Source: Maridesulfovibrio sp. (lineage in GTDB: Bacteria > Desulfobacterota > Desulfovibrionia > Desulfovibrionales > Desulfovibrionaceae). Taken from it: a stretch of DNA of 64,000 nt. Of this stretch, positions 16,440 through 25,668 are shown piece by piece. A model generated the notes under the pieces. It did not search any database and was not told where the DNA came from. It saw nothing but the letters and a program-made list of their open reading frames with translations. Each line of letters begins with the position of its first letter. Within the stretch, counting starts at the first letter, position 1. A program made the translations under genes and the position numbers. Location: the NCBI RefSeq assembly GCF_963676065.1, contig NZ_OY780933.1, positions 1,178,001 to 1,242,000 on the forward strand. The letters run 5' to 3'.

Positions 16440-19184
16440 ATGAAAAAATCTATCCATATTGAAGGTGCGCGCCAGCACAACCTTAAAAATTTAAATCTTG
16501 ATATTCCGCGTGATCAGCTGGTTGTTGTTTGCGGTCCTTCCGGGTCCGGTAAATCGACCTTGTCTTTTGACATCGTTTATGCCGAGGGACAGCGTCGCTA
16601 CGTGGAATCCCTTTCCGCTTACGCACGGCAGTTTCTTCCCCAGCTGGATAAGCCGCAGGTTGATAAAATCGAGGGCTTATCCCCCGCAATTTCTCTGGAG
16701 CAACAATCCACTTCCCGCAACCCGCGTTCTACCGTGGGTACGGTCACTGAAATTTATGACTTTTTGCGTGTATTCTTTGCGCGGCTTGGTAAATTTCATT
16801 GCCCGGAATGCGGCATACCCATCGCGGCTCAGACTTCAGATGAAATTCTGGAGCGGATCATGGCTCTTGGCGAAGGAACCAAGTTTATGCTGCTGGCTCC
16901 GCTGGTGGATCATCAGAAAGGAACGCACAAGGATTTGTTTAAGAAGCTTAAAAAAGAGGGCTTCGTGCGTGTGCGTGTGGACGGTCAGATCTATACCATT
17001 GATGATGTTCCTGATCTTGAGAAAAACAAGAAGCATAATGTAGATCTGGTTGTGGACCGTCTTGTAATCAAGGGCGACATGAAAAAGAGGCTCGGCGATT
17101 CGCTGGAGCTGGCTCTGCGGTACGGTGATGAATCCATAGTTGTTTCCATAATCGGCGGAGAAGATGTTTATCTTTCGACCATGTCCACCTGTCCTTCGTG
17201 TAAAATAAGCATGCCGAAACTTTCCCCGCAGCTGTTTTCGTTTAACAGTCCGCAAGGTGCGTGTACCCTTTGTTCCGGCATCGGCAGTGTTGAATATTAT
17301 GAGCCGGAACTGCTGGCTCCCAACAAGGGACTTTCGCTTAAAACCGGGGCGGTTATTCCGTGGAAATCCCCGAAGATGTTTGAGCGCTATGAAAAGGATT
17401 TCCGGGCATTAGGCAAGAAGCATGGGTTCAAAGTGGATACGCCGTTAAGTGAATTTTCGGCAGCAGCGCACAAGGCCCTTTTCTATGGTGACAAAGAGCT
17501 GGGCTGGGAAGGTGTAGTCGACCTGCTTGAGGTGGGGCACAACCTTGGACGGATCTGGCGCGATGAACTTTCCCGTTTCCGTCAGTCGCGGCCCTGTCCC
17601 GCTTGTGAAGGAGCTAGACTGCGCCCTGAATCTTTGGCGGTTAAGGTGGAAAATGTTTCAATTTTTGAATTTTGCTCCATGTCCATCAAGAGGGCTTTGG
17701 ATTGGTTGGAAGAGCTTGATTTTTCCGGTCATGAACTGCTTATCGCCGAACCTCTTTTGAAAGAATTGACCCATCGTTTGGGTTTCATGGTCAACGTAGG
17801 GCTTGATTACCTGAATCTCGGCCGCAACATGGCGACTTTGTCCGGTGGTGAGGCCCAGCGTATCAGATTGGCCGGTCAGCTTGGGTCTGGTCTGGTGGGT
17901 GTGACCTACGTGCTTGATGAACCCTCCATCGGTCTTCATCCGCGCGATAATGAGCGTTTGATCGAAACCCTGCGTTCTTTGCAGTCCCGTGGTAATACCG
18001 TGCTGGTTGTGGAGCATGATGAATCCACCATCCGCAATGCCGATCATGTTATTGAGATCGGCCCCGGCTCGGGCATGCTCGGCGGGGAAATTGTCTTTCA
18101 GGGAAGTGTGAAAAAACTGCTCGATAAGGCCCAGACCCTGACCGCCAGATACCTGCGTGGTGAACTGGTTCTTGATAAGCCGGACGAGCGGCGCATTCCA
18201 AAGGATTGGATCAAATTAAAAGGGGTTAATACAAACAACCTCAAGAATCTGGATGTGGATATTCCTCTGGGCGTGCTCTGTTGTTTTACCGGGGTATCCG
18301 GTTCAGGCAAAAGCTCGCTGGTAGTGGATTCCATGTACAAGCACCTTGCCCTTTCGCGTGGGGTGAAAGTGGATCAGCCGGGCCGTATCTCCGGTATTGA
18401 AGGAATCGAGAAGATTGAAAAGGTCATCTCTATCGACCAGTCTCCAATCGGCAGGACTCCAAGGTCCAACCCGGCCACCTACACCAAGATATTTGATGAA
18501 ATTCGTAAGATTTTCTGTGCAACCAAAGAATCCAAGAAGCGCGGCTACAAGCCTGGACGTTTCAGCTTTAACGTGCGCGGCGGTCGCTGCGAAGCCTGTC
18601 GCGGTGATGGTCAGATCAGGGTGGAAATGCATTTCCTGCCCGATGTGTATGTGACCTGTGATGTCTGCAAGGGTAAACGTTACAACAGTCAGACTCTGGA
18701 AGTGGATTACAAAGGCAAGAATATTGCGGAAGTTCTGGATATGACCGTGCGTCAGGCCAAGGCCTTTTTTGAGAACCATCCCACCCTGAATCGCAGACTG
18801 GAAGTGTTGGAGCAGGTGGGTCTTGAATATGTTCAATTGGGCCAGCCGGCTACCACGCTTTCCGGAGGGGAAGCCCAGCGGATCAAGATCTCGCGCGAGC
18901 TTGGTAAACGCAGCCTGCCCGGAACCCTCTACATCCTTGATGAGCCGACGACCGGACTGCATATGCACGAGGTGGGCAAGCTTATTAAGGTCCTACAGCA
19001 GCTAGTGGAAAAAGGCGCTACGGTCATCGTCATCGAGCATAATACTGATGTTATCCGTGCGTCCGATTATGTCTTTGATTTAGGACCCGGAGGAGGAGAG
19101 TCCGGGGGGCGGATAGTGGCTCACGGGACTCCTGAAGAAATCATTGCCAATCCTGATTCTGTTACGGGACAATTTTTGGTCTAA
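16440..19184 (+). CDS. uvrA: Excinuclease ABC subunit A
   Basis: DNA-damage recognition ATPase of nucleotide excision repair, 914 residues. Two ABC modules are visible: Walker A CGPSGSGKST near residue 32 with signature LSGGEAQRIRLAGQL, and GVSGSGKSS with LSGGEAQRIKISREL. Zinc-binding cysteine pairs appear as CPECG, then CPSC with a later CTLC, and CEAC with CDVC in the second half. It ends in the usual FDLGPGGGESGGRIVAHGTP. The start ATG at 16440 lies 8-9 bases after the structured repeat, which supplies its ribosome binding site. A bidirectional terminator follows. Confidence 0.97.
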   Translation: MKKSIHIEGARQHNLKNLNLDIPRDQLVVVCGPSGSGKSTLSFDIVYAEGQRRYVESLSAYARQFLPQLDKPQVDKIEGLSPAISLEQQSTSRNPRSTVGTVTEIYDFLRVFFARLGKFHCPECGIPIAAQTSDEILERIMALGEGTKFMLLAPLVDHQKGTHKDLFKKLKKEGFVRVRVDGQIYTIDDVPDLEKNKKHNVDLVVDRLVIKGDMKKRLGDSLELALRYGDESIVVSIIGGEDVYLSTMSTCPSCKISMPKLSPQLFSFNSPQGACTLCSGIGSVEYYEPELLAPNKGLSLKTGAVIPWKSPKMFERYEKDFRALGKKHGFKVDTPLSEFSAAAHKALFYGDKELGWEGVVDLLEVGHNLGRIWRDELSRFRQSRPCPACEGARLRPESLAVKVENVSIFEFCSMSIKRALDWLEELDFSGHELLIAEPLLKELTHRLGFMVNVGLDYLNLGRNMATLSGGEAQRIRLAGQLGSGLVGVTYVLDEPSIGLHPRDNERLIETLRSLQSRGNTVLVVEHDESTIRNADHVIEIGPGSGMLGGEIVFQGSVKKLLDKAQTLTARYLRGELVLDKPDERRIPKDWIKLKGVNTNNLKNLDVDIPLGVLCCFTGVSGSGKSSLVVDSMYKHLALSRGVKVDQPGRISGIEGIEKIEKVISIDQSPIGRTPRSNPATYTKIFDEIRKIFCATKESKKRGYKPGRFSFNVRGGRCEACRGDGQIRVEMHFLPDVYVTCDVCKGKRYNSQTLEVDYKGKNIAEVLDMTVRQAKAFFENHPTLNRRLEVLEQVGLEYVQLGQPATTLSGGEAQRIKISRELGKRSLPGTLYILDEPTTGLHMHEVGKLIKVLQQLVEKGATVIVIEHNTDVIRASDYVFDLGPGGGESGGRIVAHGTPEEIIANPDSVTGQFLV

Positions 19185-19219
19185 AAAAAACCGGAAGTTT
19201 TAAAACTTCCGGTTTTTTT
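19184..19219. terminator. Bidirectional terminator between uvrA and an Hpt gene
   Basis: CCGGAAGTTTT pairs with AAAACTTCCGG with an A-run before and a T-run after. The stop codon of the convergent Hpt gene lies in the T-run. Confidence 0.9.
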
Positions 19220-19532
19220 ATTCGTCCACTTCAACGTATTTAATGTCGAGATGTTCAAGGAAATGCCTGATTACGGCTGTATGCTTCGATATTGATGTCA
19301 GCTCCTGCTCCAGAGCTTTATCTTCGATTATAGTTCCCAAGCGGGTAAGTTCGTCAAGACCGTACGAAGACCCGGTACCTTTGAGGCGGTGTCCCAGCAA
19401 ACGTATGGTTTCAAAATCTTTTTTCTCAACAGCGTTTTCAAGTTCCGAGAGTTCTCGTTGTCTGATTTCCAGATAGCGAGGCATTATAGCTTCCAGATCT
19501 TCATCCACCGGAATAACAATGCGGTCATTCAT
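19218..19532 (-). CDS. Free-standing Hpt domain protein
   Basis: 104 residues with the phosphotransfer motif GHRLKGTGSSYGLDEL, His at about 47, flanked by helices; this covers a whole Hpt domain and nothing more. GGAG lies 8 bases before the ATG. It is the last gene of a minus-strand series that includes cheD and the acetolactate decarboxylase gene. The kinase and receiver it serves are not next to it. Confidence 0.88.
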   Translation of the reverse strand: MNDRIVIPVDEDLEAIMPRYLEIRQRELSELENAVEKKDFETIRLLGHRLKGTGSSYGLDELTRLGTIIEDKALEQELTSISKHTAVIRHFLEHLDIKYVEVDE

Positions 19533-19594
19533 AATAACATTCTCCCGACTGAGTTGTTTTGATTATACCAGAGCGCAGGTGACTTAGAGTAATA

Positions 19595-20392
19595 TTACTT
19601 CTTCTCTGAAGATTTTTCCACAGCTTTTAATTCTTTTTGCTTATCTTGATTAAATTTAGTCTTCAGAAAGTTTCTGGATTCCGGGAGTTGCAGGGAAACA
19701 TTGTTGTATGCTCCTACCTTGGCTGCCAGATCAGTAAAGGCACAGTCAAGTACGTGCCCTCCGGCTGTACGGTCTTTGGTGATGAAATGCCAGTGAAACC
19801 CCGGAATACCGATTCCTTTCACGTAGGTAGGGCTTTTGATGCCGATAAGTGATCCCGCAACGTCCTTGAACCTGAAGTTTTTCTGCTTTTTTACCACCTC
19901 GATCAGCGGGAGGTATGGTTTGGTCTGGGCAGGTACGCTGCGGGTGCGCATTTTGTGAAAGGTGCCGTCAATTCTGATTATATAAAAAATATTTTCCGAG
20001 CCGATGGCGTTTGAAATTTTTTTGTCGAGTTCAGCCAGTGTCTTTATGGAATCAAGTTTGACGATTGTAGCGGTCTTAAAAAAGGCTGCCGTCGCAAAAG
20101 GGGTGCGCTCGGTATCTTCTATCCTTAGGGCTTTACCCGTGGAGTTTATTTTGTAAATTTCCCCGTCAAGGAAGACCATTTCCCCATCTAGGTGGTTAAA
20201 GGTACCTATCCCGGTGTCTCCATGTCCTTTTAATTCACCGATGGTCAGTTCGCCATCATAGTTCCCCGCTAGCAGTGAATCAATGATCGAGTATTGATAG
20301 ATTGTCTCGCCCGCTTTGGAGATTCCGGGCAGTAAGCACACGGCCAGAGCAAGAAAAAGTATTACAGAAGAAAGCTTATTAGTTATGTTCAT
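19595..20392 (-). CDS. budA: Acetolactate decarboxylase with export signal
   Basis: 265 residues. The body matches acetolactate decarboxylase, which converts acetolactate to acetoin: YQYSIIDSLLAGNYDG, GELKGHGDTGIGTFNHLDGE (in two parts), PFATAAFF, and the zinc-binding set GFHWHFI with H200 and H202, then GGHVLDC with H213. A signal peptide precedes it (charged MNITNK, hydrophobic 8-22, likely cut after SKA27), so the enzyme should be exported. The C-terminal tail is Lys/Glu-rich. It lies 35 bases after cheD on the same strand and 62 bases before an Hpt gene, an odd setting for a fermentation enzyme. No acetolactate synthase is near. Confidence 0.88.
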   Translation of the reverse strand: MNITNKLSSVILFLALAVCLLPGISKAGETIYQYSIIDSLLAGNYDGELTIGELKGHGDTGIGTFNHLDGEMVFLDGEIYKINSTGKALRIEDTERTPFATAAFFKTATIVKLDSIKTLAELDKKISNAIGSENIFYIIRIDGTFHKMRTRSVPAQTKPYLPLIEVVKKQKNFRFKDVAGSLIGIKSPTYVKGIGIPGFHWHFITKDRTAGGHVLDCAFTDLAAKVGAYNNVSLQLPESRNFLKTKFNQDKQKELKAVEKSSEKK

Positions 20393-20427
20393 ATTCTTAA
20401 TCGGTCTTGTCCCGGCTCAAGCGGGCT

Positions 20428-20940
20428 TTAGAGCATTTTTTTTTCAAGTCTTTTGATCCAGACATCGCCGGTGTAAGTGCTGAAGAGCAGTTTTCTGCCC
20501 ACGTTGCCACCCACATCCATGCTGCGGGGGGGCAATCCGTGTGCCTTGAGGTGTTCAAGGGCCGCTTCAACGTTTCTGTTGCCGATGCCCAGCGCGCATG
20601 AAGGTCTAACTTGCGAGTAGGTCAGCCCTGTTGCCCCTCCGAACAGTTTGACCTCAATCTCACTCTTTTTGACTCCCAGACGATTCATACTCTTTAGCAA
20701 ATGGGGTACGGAGGTGTCCACATATCTGCAAATTTGCAGGTAAGGTTCTCTCGAATCTGGGGATTTAACACGTGAAGGGAGAAAAGCATGACATATCGCC
20801 CCTTGTCTGGTGCGCGGACAAAACATGGAAATAGCCACACATGAACCCAGCACCGTGGAGACCAAAGTAGGCGTCACGCCTATGTAAGCGTCTCCGGTAT
20901 GCAGGAAAACCCGGCGTATATCAGAATTGTTCAGGGGCAT
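20428..20940 (-). CDS. cheD: Chemoreceptor glutamine deamidase CheD
   Basis: 170 residues. CheD deamidates glutamines on chemoreceptors and in some bacteria binds CheC. The catalytic segment TLVSTVLGSCVAISMF has C34, and GAICHAFLP has H51; VKLFGGATGL and IGNRNVEAAL are also typical. No cheA, cheB, cheR or cheC is adjacent; the chemoreceptor at 142-1812 is a possible substrate but so are others elsewhere. The ribosome binding site is weak (AAAGA). Confidence 0.94.
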   Translation of the reverse strand: MPLNNSDIRRVFLHTGDAYIGVTPTLVSTVLGSCVAISMFCPRTRQGAICHAFLPSRVKSPDSREPYLQICRYVDTSVPHLLKSMNRLGVKKSEIEVKLFGGATGLTYSQVRPSCALGIGNRNVEAALEHLKAHGLPPRSMDVGGNVGRKLLFSTYTGDVWIKRLEKKML

Positions 20941-21076
20941 TATCTTTGTCTTTCTCGTTGCATTTTTCTGTATATCTTTGGTGACAGTATATGACTATCG
21001 AGTTACTGCCCAGTATAATTGTGCCGTTTTGTATCCTCTTTTGTCAAAAAATATGAGTGAATTATTTAAACAGATT

Positions 21077-21847
21077 TTAATTATTGTGTATCATTTGCAA
21101 AACTTCTTCAAATTCTTCCAGTGGCGGCGCTCCGGTAACGGTAACTCCGTTGATAAGAAAAACCGGGGAGGCGGTGAGGCCGAATTTGCGTGCTTCTTTT
21201 TTGTCCTCGTCAATACGGGCTTTTACCTGCGGAGAGTTTAGTGTTTTATGCAGCTGGTTCATATCCGCTCCGCATTGCTCAGCCAGTTCATCAAGCTTTT
21301 TGCGACCTTCGTTTTTGATTGAGATTCTGTTTCGCAGAATCAGGCCGTTAAGCTTGCGGGCTTTAGCGTGATCCTGCAAGGCTAAGGCTTCGTAATAGCG
21401 GGCTGCAGGCAGGGACATTTTGTGCAGACCCAGCGGGTTGTGCCGGTAGCGGAAGCTTATTTCCGGATGTTTTTGCAAAAGCTTTTGAATGATCCGAATT
21501 GCCTTTGAGCAGCTTGCACTTTGGAAATCGGAAAACATTACGATATTGATTTCCCCGTTTGCGGGACCCCAGACCGGGCGGTCTGCATGCAGAGCCGGGA
21601 TCTTGGGGTTCTTCAGCTGTTTGAGTCTGCCGGCCCGGATACGTGCTTTGTTCTTTTTTTCAAGCCCGATCTGTAAAAGATCGTAAAGTTTTTCTTCGTG
21701 TCCTTTGAGGGCTTCAAAGATCAGGTCGGGATTATTTTTCAGGAGAATGCGGAGCTTTTCTTTGGAAGGAGAATTGTCCGCTGCGGCCGGGAAGCCGAAT
21801 GCTGTCAGCATGGACAGGATGATCAGGACGGACAGTTTTTTCGGCAT
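21077..21847 (-). CDS. DsbA-like thioredoxin-fold protein with SxxC active site
   Basis: 256 residues from the ATG at 21847, chosen because a signal peptide (KKLSVLIILSMLTAFGFPAAA) then starts at once; the longer frame would overlap the STAS gene. The helical region at about 25-75 resembles the N-terminal part of DsbA-family proteins that carry a dimerisation segment. The thioredoxin motif is VMFSDFQSASC, where the usual CPYC has become SASC: the first cysteine is Ser110 and only Cys113 remains. The cis-proline loop TASPVFLING is present. A single cysteine cannot form the normal redox disulfide, so it may act as a monothiol isomerase or have lost redox function. It starts 7 bases after the STAS stop. 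Confidence 0.88.
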   Translation of the reverse strand: MPKKLSVLIILSMLTAFGFPAAADNSPSKEKLRILLKNNPDLIFEALKGHEEKLYDLLQIGLEKKNKARIRAGRLKQLKNPKIPALHADRPVWGPANGEINIVMFSDFQSASCSKAIRIIQKLLQKHPEISFRYRHNPLGLHKMSLPAARYYEALALQDHAKARKLNGLILRNRISIKNEGRKKLDELAEQCGADMNQLHKTLNSPQVKARIDEDKKEARKFGLTASPVFLINGVTVTGAPPLEEFEEVLQMIHNN

Positions 21848-21854
21848 GGTCGGC

Positions 21855-22190
21855 TCAGGATATCTTTTCCACTGCGGTAAGTGCGGAATTGTATATGTTA
21901 AACATTGTTCCGAATCCGGAAATTTCAAAAACTTCACTGATCATGCCGGTTATGCCCGCAAAAGCGATGGCTCCGTCTGATCCTTTCAGCTTTTTGGCGC
22001 AAAAAAGTATCGCCCGCAGCCCTGCACTTGAAATATATTCCAGTTCTCCGAGATCAAATACTACCTTTGTCTCACCCTGATTTATGTACTTGCACAATTC
22101 GTCCTCAAGTTCTGTAGCGGTAAGGGCATCAAGGCGACCTTCAATCTCCATGATCATTACTTCGCCTATTTTTTTACTGTTGATTTTCAT
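21855..22190 (-). CDS. STAS domain protein (anti-sigma factor antagonist type)
   Basis: 111 residues, one STAS domain. The signature DLGELEYISSAGLRAILFC contains the conserved serine pair 54-55; Ser55 is the likely phosphorylation site by comparison with SpoIIAA. It probably works in a partner-switching pathway with a serine kinase and PP2C phosphatase; the receiver-phosphatase protein at 28518-29594 is of the right type but not adjacent. The DsbA-like gene follows after only 7 bases. Confidence 0.9.
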   Translation of the reverse strand: MKINSKKIGEVMIMEIEGRLDALTATELEDELCKYINQGETKVVFDLGELEYISSAGLRAILFCAKKLKGSDGAIAFAGITGMISEVFEISGFGTMFNIYNSALTAVEKIS

Positions 22191-22306
22191 TGCGAATCCT
22201 TAAAAATATATAAATACGGTTGTGTGTTATTTAATGGTATCTAGATATAAACTTCATTCATTTACCGGCGTTTGTAAAGGGTAAGCATGAATGCTTGTGG
22301 ACGTTC

Positions 22307-23023
22307 CTACTGATAATCGACCCATGCAGGGACCAGACGACCGGACTGCGAAAGCTCCTTTTCCAGATTATCAACCTCCGGTTCAACCATTTTGACAAGC
22401 CGCCAGTATTTTGCGGAATGGTTTAGGTGCACAGTGTGGCAGAGTTCGTGGATAAGAACATACCGGACCAGTCGGTAAGGCAGAAACATTAGTTTCATGT
22501 TCAGGTTTATATTACCTTTGGCAGAGCAGCTTCCCCATCGCTTTCGCTGGGCGCGTATGAAGACCTTGTTGAAGGGCAGGTTCAGTTCCTTAGAAATACT
22601 CCTGAGTTCTGCTACAAGAAATTTTTTTGCTTCCTTACGCACAAATCCGGTTAGCAGTTTAAGCTCTTCGTCCAGAGACCAGTCATTTCCGCTGATGAGC
22701 AGTTTGTCCACATTGCGGCGCATGCGCAATTCCTGCTTCTTGTTTCTGACTCTACGCACCGCGAATGTTTTATCGGTGGCGGGAAAATGTATCGCTTCCG
22801 GCAGGTTCAGGTCCGGGGGGTCAAGCGATAAGCCTTTTTCTTCCAGCCTACGGATGTTGCGCTTGATCCACTCCCTCCGTTTTTCCAGAAAACCGGGGAC
22901 ATCCCTGTGGCTTACCCCTTTGGGCAGCACGACCTCAATCCCTTTGTCCGGGATGAGTTTGATGATTACATTTTTTGCCCTCGGGCTGACCCGTACCGAG
23001 TACGGGAGTGGAAAATCTGCCAT
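22307..23023 (-). CDS. YgjP-type zinc metallopeptidase (DUF45/SprT-like)
   Basis: 238 residues, cytoplasmic. The metal site is LIHELCHTVHLNHSAKYW: HExxH plus a third His, as in the YgjP family. GSCSAKGNINLNMKLMFLP before it is also characteristic. The N-terminal half carries the beta-rich portion with FAVRRVRNKKQELRMRRN. The biological role of this family is poorly known. TAGGAAA lies about 8 bases before the ATG. It stands alone; the 116 bases downstream contain only an imperfect inverted repeat near 22257-22302. Confidence 0.88.
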   Translation of the reverse strand: MADFPLPYSVRVSPRAKNVIIKLIPDKGIEVVLPKGVSHRDVPGFLEKRREWIKRNIRRLEEKGLSLDPPDLNLPEAIHFPATDKTFAVRRVRNKKQELRMRRNVDKLLISGNDWSLDEELKLLTGFVRKEAKKFLVAELRSISKELNLPFNKVFIRAQRKRWGSCSAKGNINLNMKLMFLPYRLVRYVLIHELCHTVHLNHSAKYWRLVKMVEPEVDNLEKELSQSGRLVPAWVDYQ

Positions 23024-23133
23024 TTTTTTCCTATCAATTTTTTAACTTGTTTTATGCTGGACGGGGGATTACTTTCACTGTCTCTGCTTGAGTACTTCTT
23101 TCCTCTCACCATACCATTTTCAAGGATCACAGC

Positions 23134-24294
23134 GTGTCTACAACAAATTTTACTTCCCGTAAGATGTATATTTTTCTGCTGGTGTTGACCATCGCCACCA
23201 CTATCGGCTTTCAAGGCTGGAGAACCCTGCTTAACAACTTTGCGGTGGAGGTTGCCGGGCTGGACGGCGGGCAATTCGGTCTGACAGGTTCCATCCGCGA
23301 GATTCCCGGTTTCCTCTCCCTGCTTGTAATCTACGTGCTTATGTTCATCAAGGAGCATCGTCTGGCCGCGCTTTCGGTTGTTGTAATGGGGCTTGGTGTC
23401 TGTATGACCGGTTTTATGCCTTCCTTTGCCGGGTTGGCCTTTACCACTCTGATTATGTCTTTCGGTTTTCATTATTATGAAACCTTGAACCAATCCCTGA
23501 CGCTGCAATATTTCGGTTATTCGGAGGCCCCATTGGTAATGGGCCGGCTGCGCAGTCTTGCGGCTGCGACTAATATCTGTGTGGGAGTAGTGGTTATCTC
23601 CATTTCCGGGTTTATGGGCTATACGGAAATATTTTTGATGGCTGGTACAATCGCGATTCTTGCCGGGCTTTATTGTTTGACCCTTGACCCGTCATCACCG
23701 AACCTGCCTCCCCAGCATAAGAAGATGGTTTTCCGTTCCAAATACTGGCTTTTTTATGCGCTCAGTTTTATGGCCGGTGCGCGCAGGCAGATTTTTGTGG
23801 CCTTCGCAGTTTTTCTGCTGGTTAAGAAGTTCGGCTTTTCATTGCAGCATATTGCCATTTTGTTTGTACTTAACAATGTGATCAACTATTTTGCGAACCC
23901 GATCATAGCCAAGTGCGTAAACAGATTCGGCGAGCGCAAGGTGTTGAGTCTGGAATATGCCAGCCTGGTTCTCATCTTCACGGCCTATGCTTTTACGGAC
24001 AGCCCGCTTGTGGGCGCGCTGCTCTACATACTGGACAATATCTTTTTTAATTTCAGTATGGCCATCAAAACCTTTTTCCAGAAAATTGCGGACAGGCCGG
24101 ACATTGCTCCCAGTATGGCGGTGAGTTTCACCATCAACCACATCGCGGCGGTATTCGTTCCGGTTTTGGGTGGTATCGCCTGGATGCAGGATTATCGCAT
24201 TGTTTTTCTCGGTGCTGCCGGGATGTCGGTGTTTTCTCTTGTGTTGAGCCAGTTTGTGGATCGTGAGTTGCGTCTCAAGGGACAGGCCATATAG
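23134..24294 (+). CDS. Major facilitator superfamily transporter
   Basis: 386 residues, about twelve hydrophobic helices in two halves joined by a loop near residues 185-205 (LPPQHKKMVFRSKYW). Such carriers move small solutes by proton coupling; the substrate is not evident. The start is GTG 23134 with AAGGA about 9 bases before it. The gene is divergent from the YgjP-type gene with 110 bases between them and ends in a pair of hairpins. Confidence 0.85.
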   Translation: MSTTNFTSRKMYIFLLVLTIATTIGFQGWRTLLNNFAVEVAGLDGGQFGLTGSIREIPGFLSLLVIYVLMFIKEHRLAALSVVVMGLGVCMTGFMPSFAGLAFTTLIMSFGFHYYETLNQSLTLQYFGYSEAPLVMGRLRSLAAATNICVGVVVISISGFMGYTEIFLMAGTIAILAGLYCLTLDPSSPNLPPQHKKMVFRSKYWLFYALSFMAGARRQIFVAFAVFLLVKKFGFSLQHIAILFVLNNVINYFANPIIAKCVNRFGERKVLSLEYASLVLIFTAYAFTDSPLVGALLYILDNIFFNFSMAIKTFFQKIADRPDIAPSMAVSFTINHIAAVFVPVLGGIAWMQDYRIVFLGAAGMSVFSLVLSQFVDRELRLKGQAI

Positions 24295-24307
24295 AATCTT
24301 CTGAAAG

Positions 24308-24391
24308 CCATCCGTAATATTCATCTACGGATGGAGTTTGTTGTTAAGAATAAGACCGCAATATCATGGCAGATATTGCGGCCTCATTTTT
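24308..24391 (+). terminator. Two hairpins after the MFS gene, the second a terminator
   Basis: CCATCCGTA/TACGGATGG lies at about 24308-24335 without a T-run. CCGCAATATC/GATATTGCGG at 24356-24381 is followed by CCTCATTTTT and is the better terminator. Confidence 0.75.
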
Positions 24392-24460
24392 AGGTATATT
24401 TTTAGAAACTGAACGGTGAAAGCTCCGATAATTATATAGGAGAACTACCGGAGTCCGTTT

Positions 24461-25651
24461 TTATTTAAATGCTTCTATGGCTTTCTTAAAGCCCTCACGG
24501 GAGCGTTCGATTACTTCAGTGCCAACGCAGAAGGCGAGGCGGAAGTAACCGGGACAACCGAAACCTGTACCGGGAACTGCGAGGATTTTTTCTTCCTGCA
24601 GTGCGGCGCAGAATTTTACGTCATCACCGCCGGGAGCTTCGGGGAAGAAGTAGAAAGCCCCCTTGGGCATGGTGTAGGAGTAGCCTGCTTCTTTGAGCAC
24701 AGAATCCATAACATTGCGGCGTTCAAGGTAAATGTTTTTATCCACCTGTGAGCCGAGGGCCTTTTCAAGAAGTTTCTGGCCGACTGCGGGAGCATTGACA
24801 AAACCGAGGATACGGTTAGTGAGCACCAGCCCGGTCAGGAGCTGTTCTTTCCCCGGCATATCAGGGTTGAGCAGAACGTAACCGATGCGTTCCCCGGCGA
24901 GGGAAAGGTTCTTGGAAAAAGAACTGATCACGATACTGTAAGGATAAAGAGGTAAAACGGAAGGCACATCGACATCGTCAAATGCCAGAAATCTGTAAGG
25001 CTCATCAGCAACGAGGAAGATGGGGCGTTCGCGTTTTTCATTGGCTTTATTGAGAATCGCGGCAAGGCCTTCAAGTTCCTTTTTGGTATAGACGGCACCG
25101 GTGGGGTTGTTCGGCGAGTTTATGAGAACCACACGGGTCTTTTCAGTAATGGCGGCCTCAATGGCTTCAAGGTCCAGCTCAAAGGTCAGCGGTTTGGAAG
25201 GCACAGTGACCAGTTCTCCGTCGGAGTTCTGGGCATAAAAACCGTATTCCACGAAGTAGGGCGCCGGGCAGAGGACCTCTTCGCCGGGTTCAAGGATAGC
25301 CCGGTAGAGAGCGTTGATGCCGCCGGCAGCTCCGCAGGTGATTACAAGGTCGGTACCTGCTACTTTTACACCTTGTTCGGCGGAGACGGTTTCGGCCAGT
25401 TTTTCGCGTACAGCGGGGTAGCCGAAGTTGGGCATATAGCCGAACGCGAATGGTTCATCCGCTGTGTCGGCAAGTTCTCTGAGACCTTTGCCTACTGCTG
25501 CGGGGGCAGGTACATCCGGGTTGCCCAGTGAAAAGTCACAGACTGCATCTTCACCGTACTTTTTCTTCAGCTCCATGCCTGTTTCAAACATCTTGCGGAT
25601 CCAGGATGAGCGATGGATGTATCCTTCTACTTGGTTTGAAAGAAGTTTCAT
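24461..25651 (-). CDS. PLP-dependent aminotransferase (class I/II, aspartate aminotransferase-like)
   Basis: 396 residues, fold type I. The PLP lysine lies in SSFSKNLSLAGERIGY; NSPNNPTGAVY and VADEPYRFLAFD bind the cofactor, and the C-terminal FRLAFCVG holds the substrate-carboxylate arginine. The amino acid used cannot be decided by eye. GGAG precedes the ATG by 7 bases. It starts 17 bases after the stop of the DEAD-box helicase gene, so the two are likely one transcript although their functions seem unrelated. Confidence 0.93.
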   Translation of the reverse strand: MKLLSNQVEGYIHRSSWIRKMFETGMELKKKYGEDAVCDFSLGNPDVPAPAAVGKGLRELADTADEPFAFGYMPNFGYPAVREKLAETVSAEQGVKVAGTDLVITCGAAGGINALYRAILEPGEEVLCPAPYFVEYGFYAQNSDGELVTVPSKPLTFELDLEAIEAAITEKTRVVLINSPNNPTGAVYTKKELEGLAAILNKANEKRERPIFLVADEPYRFLAFDDVDVPSVLPLYPYSIVISSFSKNLSLAGERIGYVLLNPDMPGKEQLLTGLVLTNRILGFVNAPAVGQKLLEKALGSQVDKNIYLERRNVMDSVLKEAGYSYTMPKGAFYFFPEAPGGDDVKFCAALQEEKILAVPGTGFGCPGYFRLAFCVGTEVIERSREGFKKAIEAFK

Positions 25652-25668
25652 TTTAATTCTCCACTTTT

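Noticed and set aside
20927-21241. Plus-strand frame with a hydrophobic start
   Set aside because: It runs into the antisense of the DsbA-like gene and has no ribosome binding site; the hydrophobic start comes from A+T-rich intergenic DNA.
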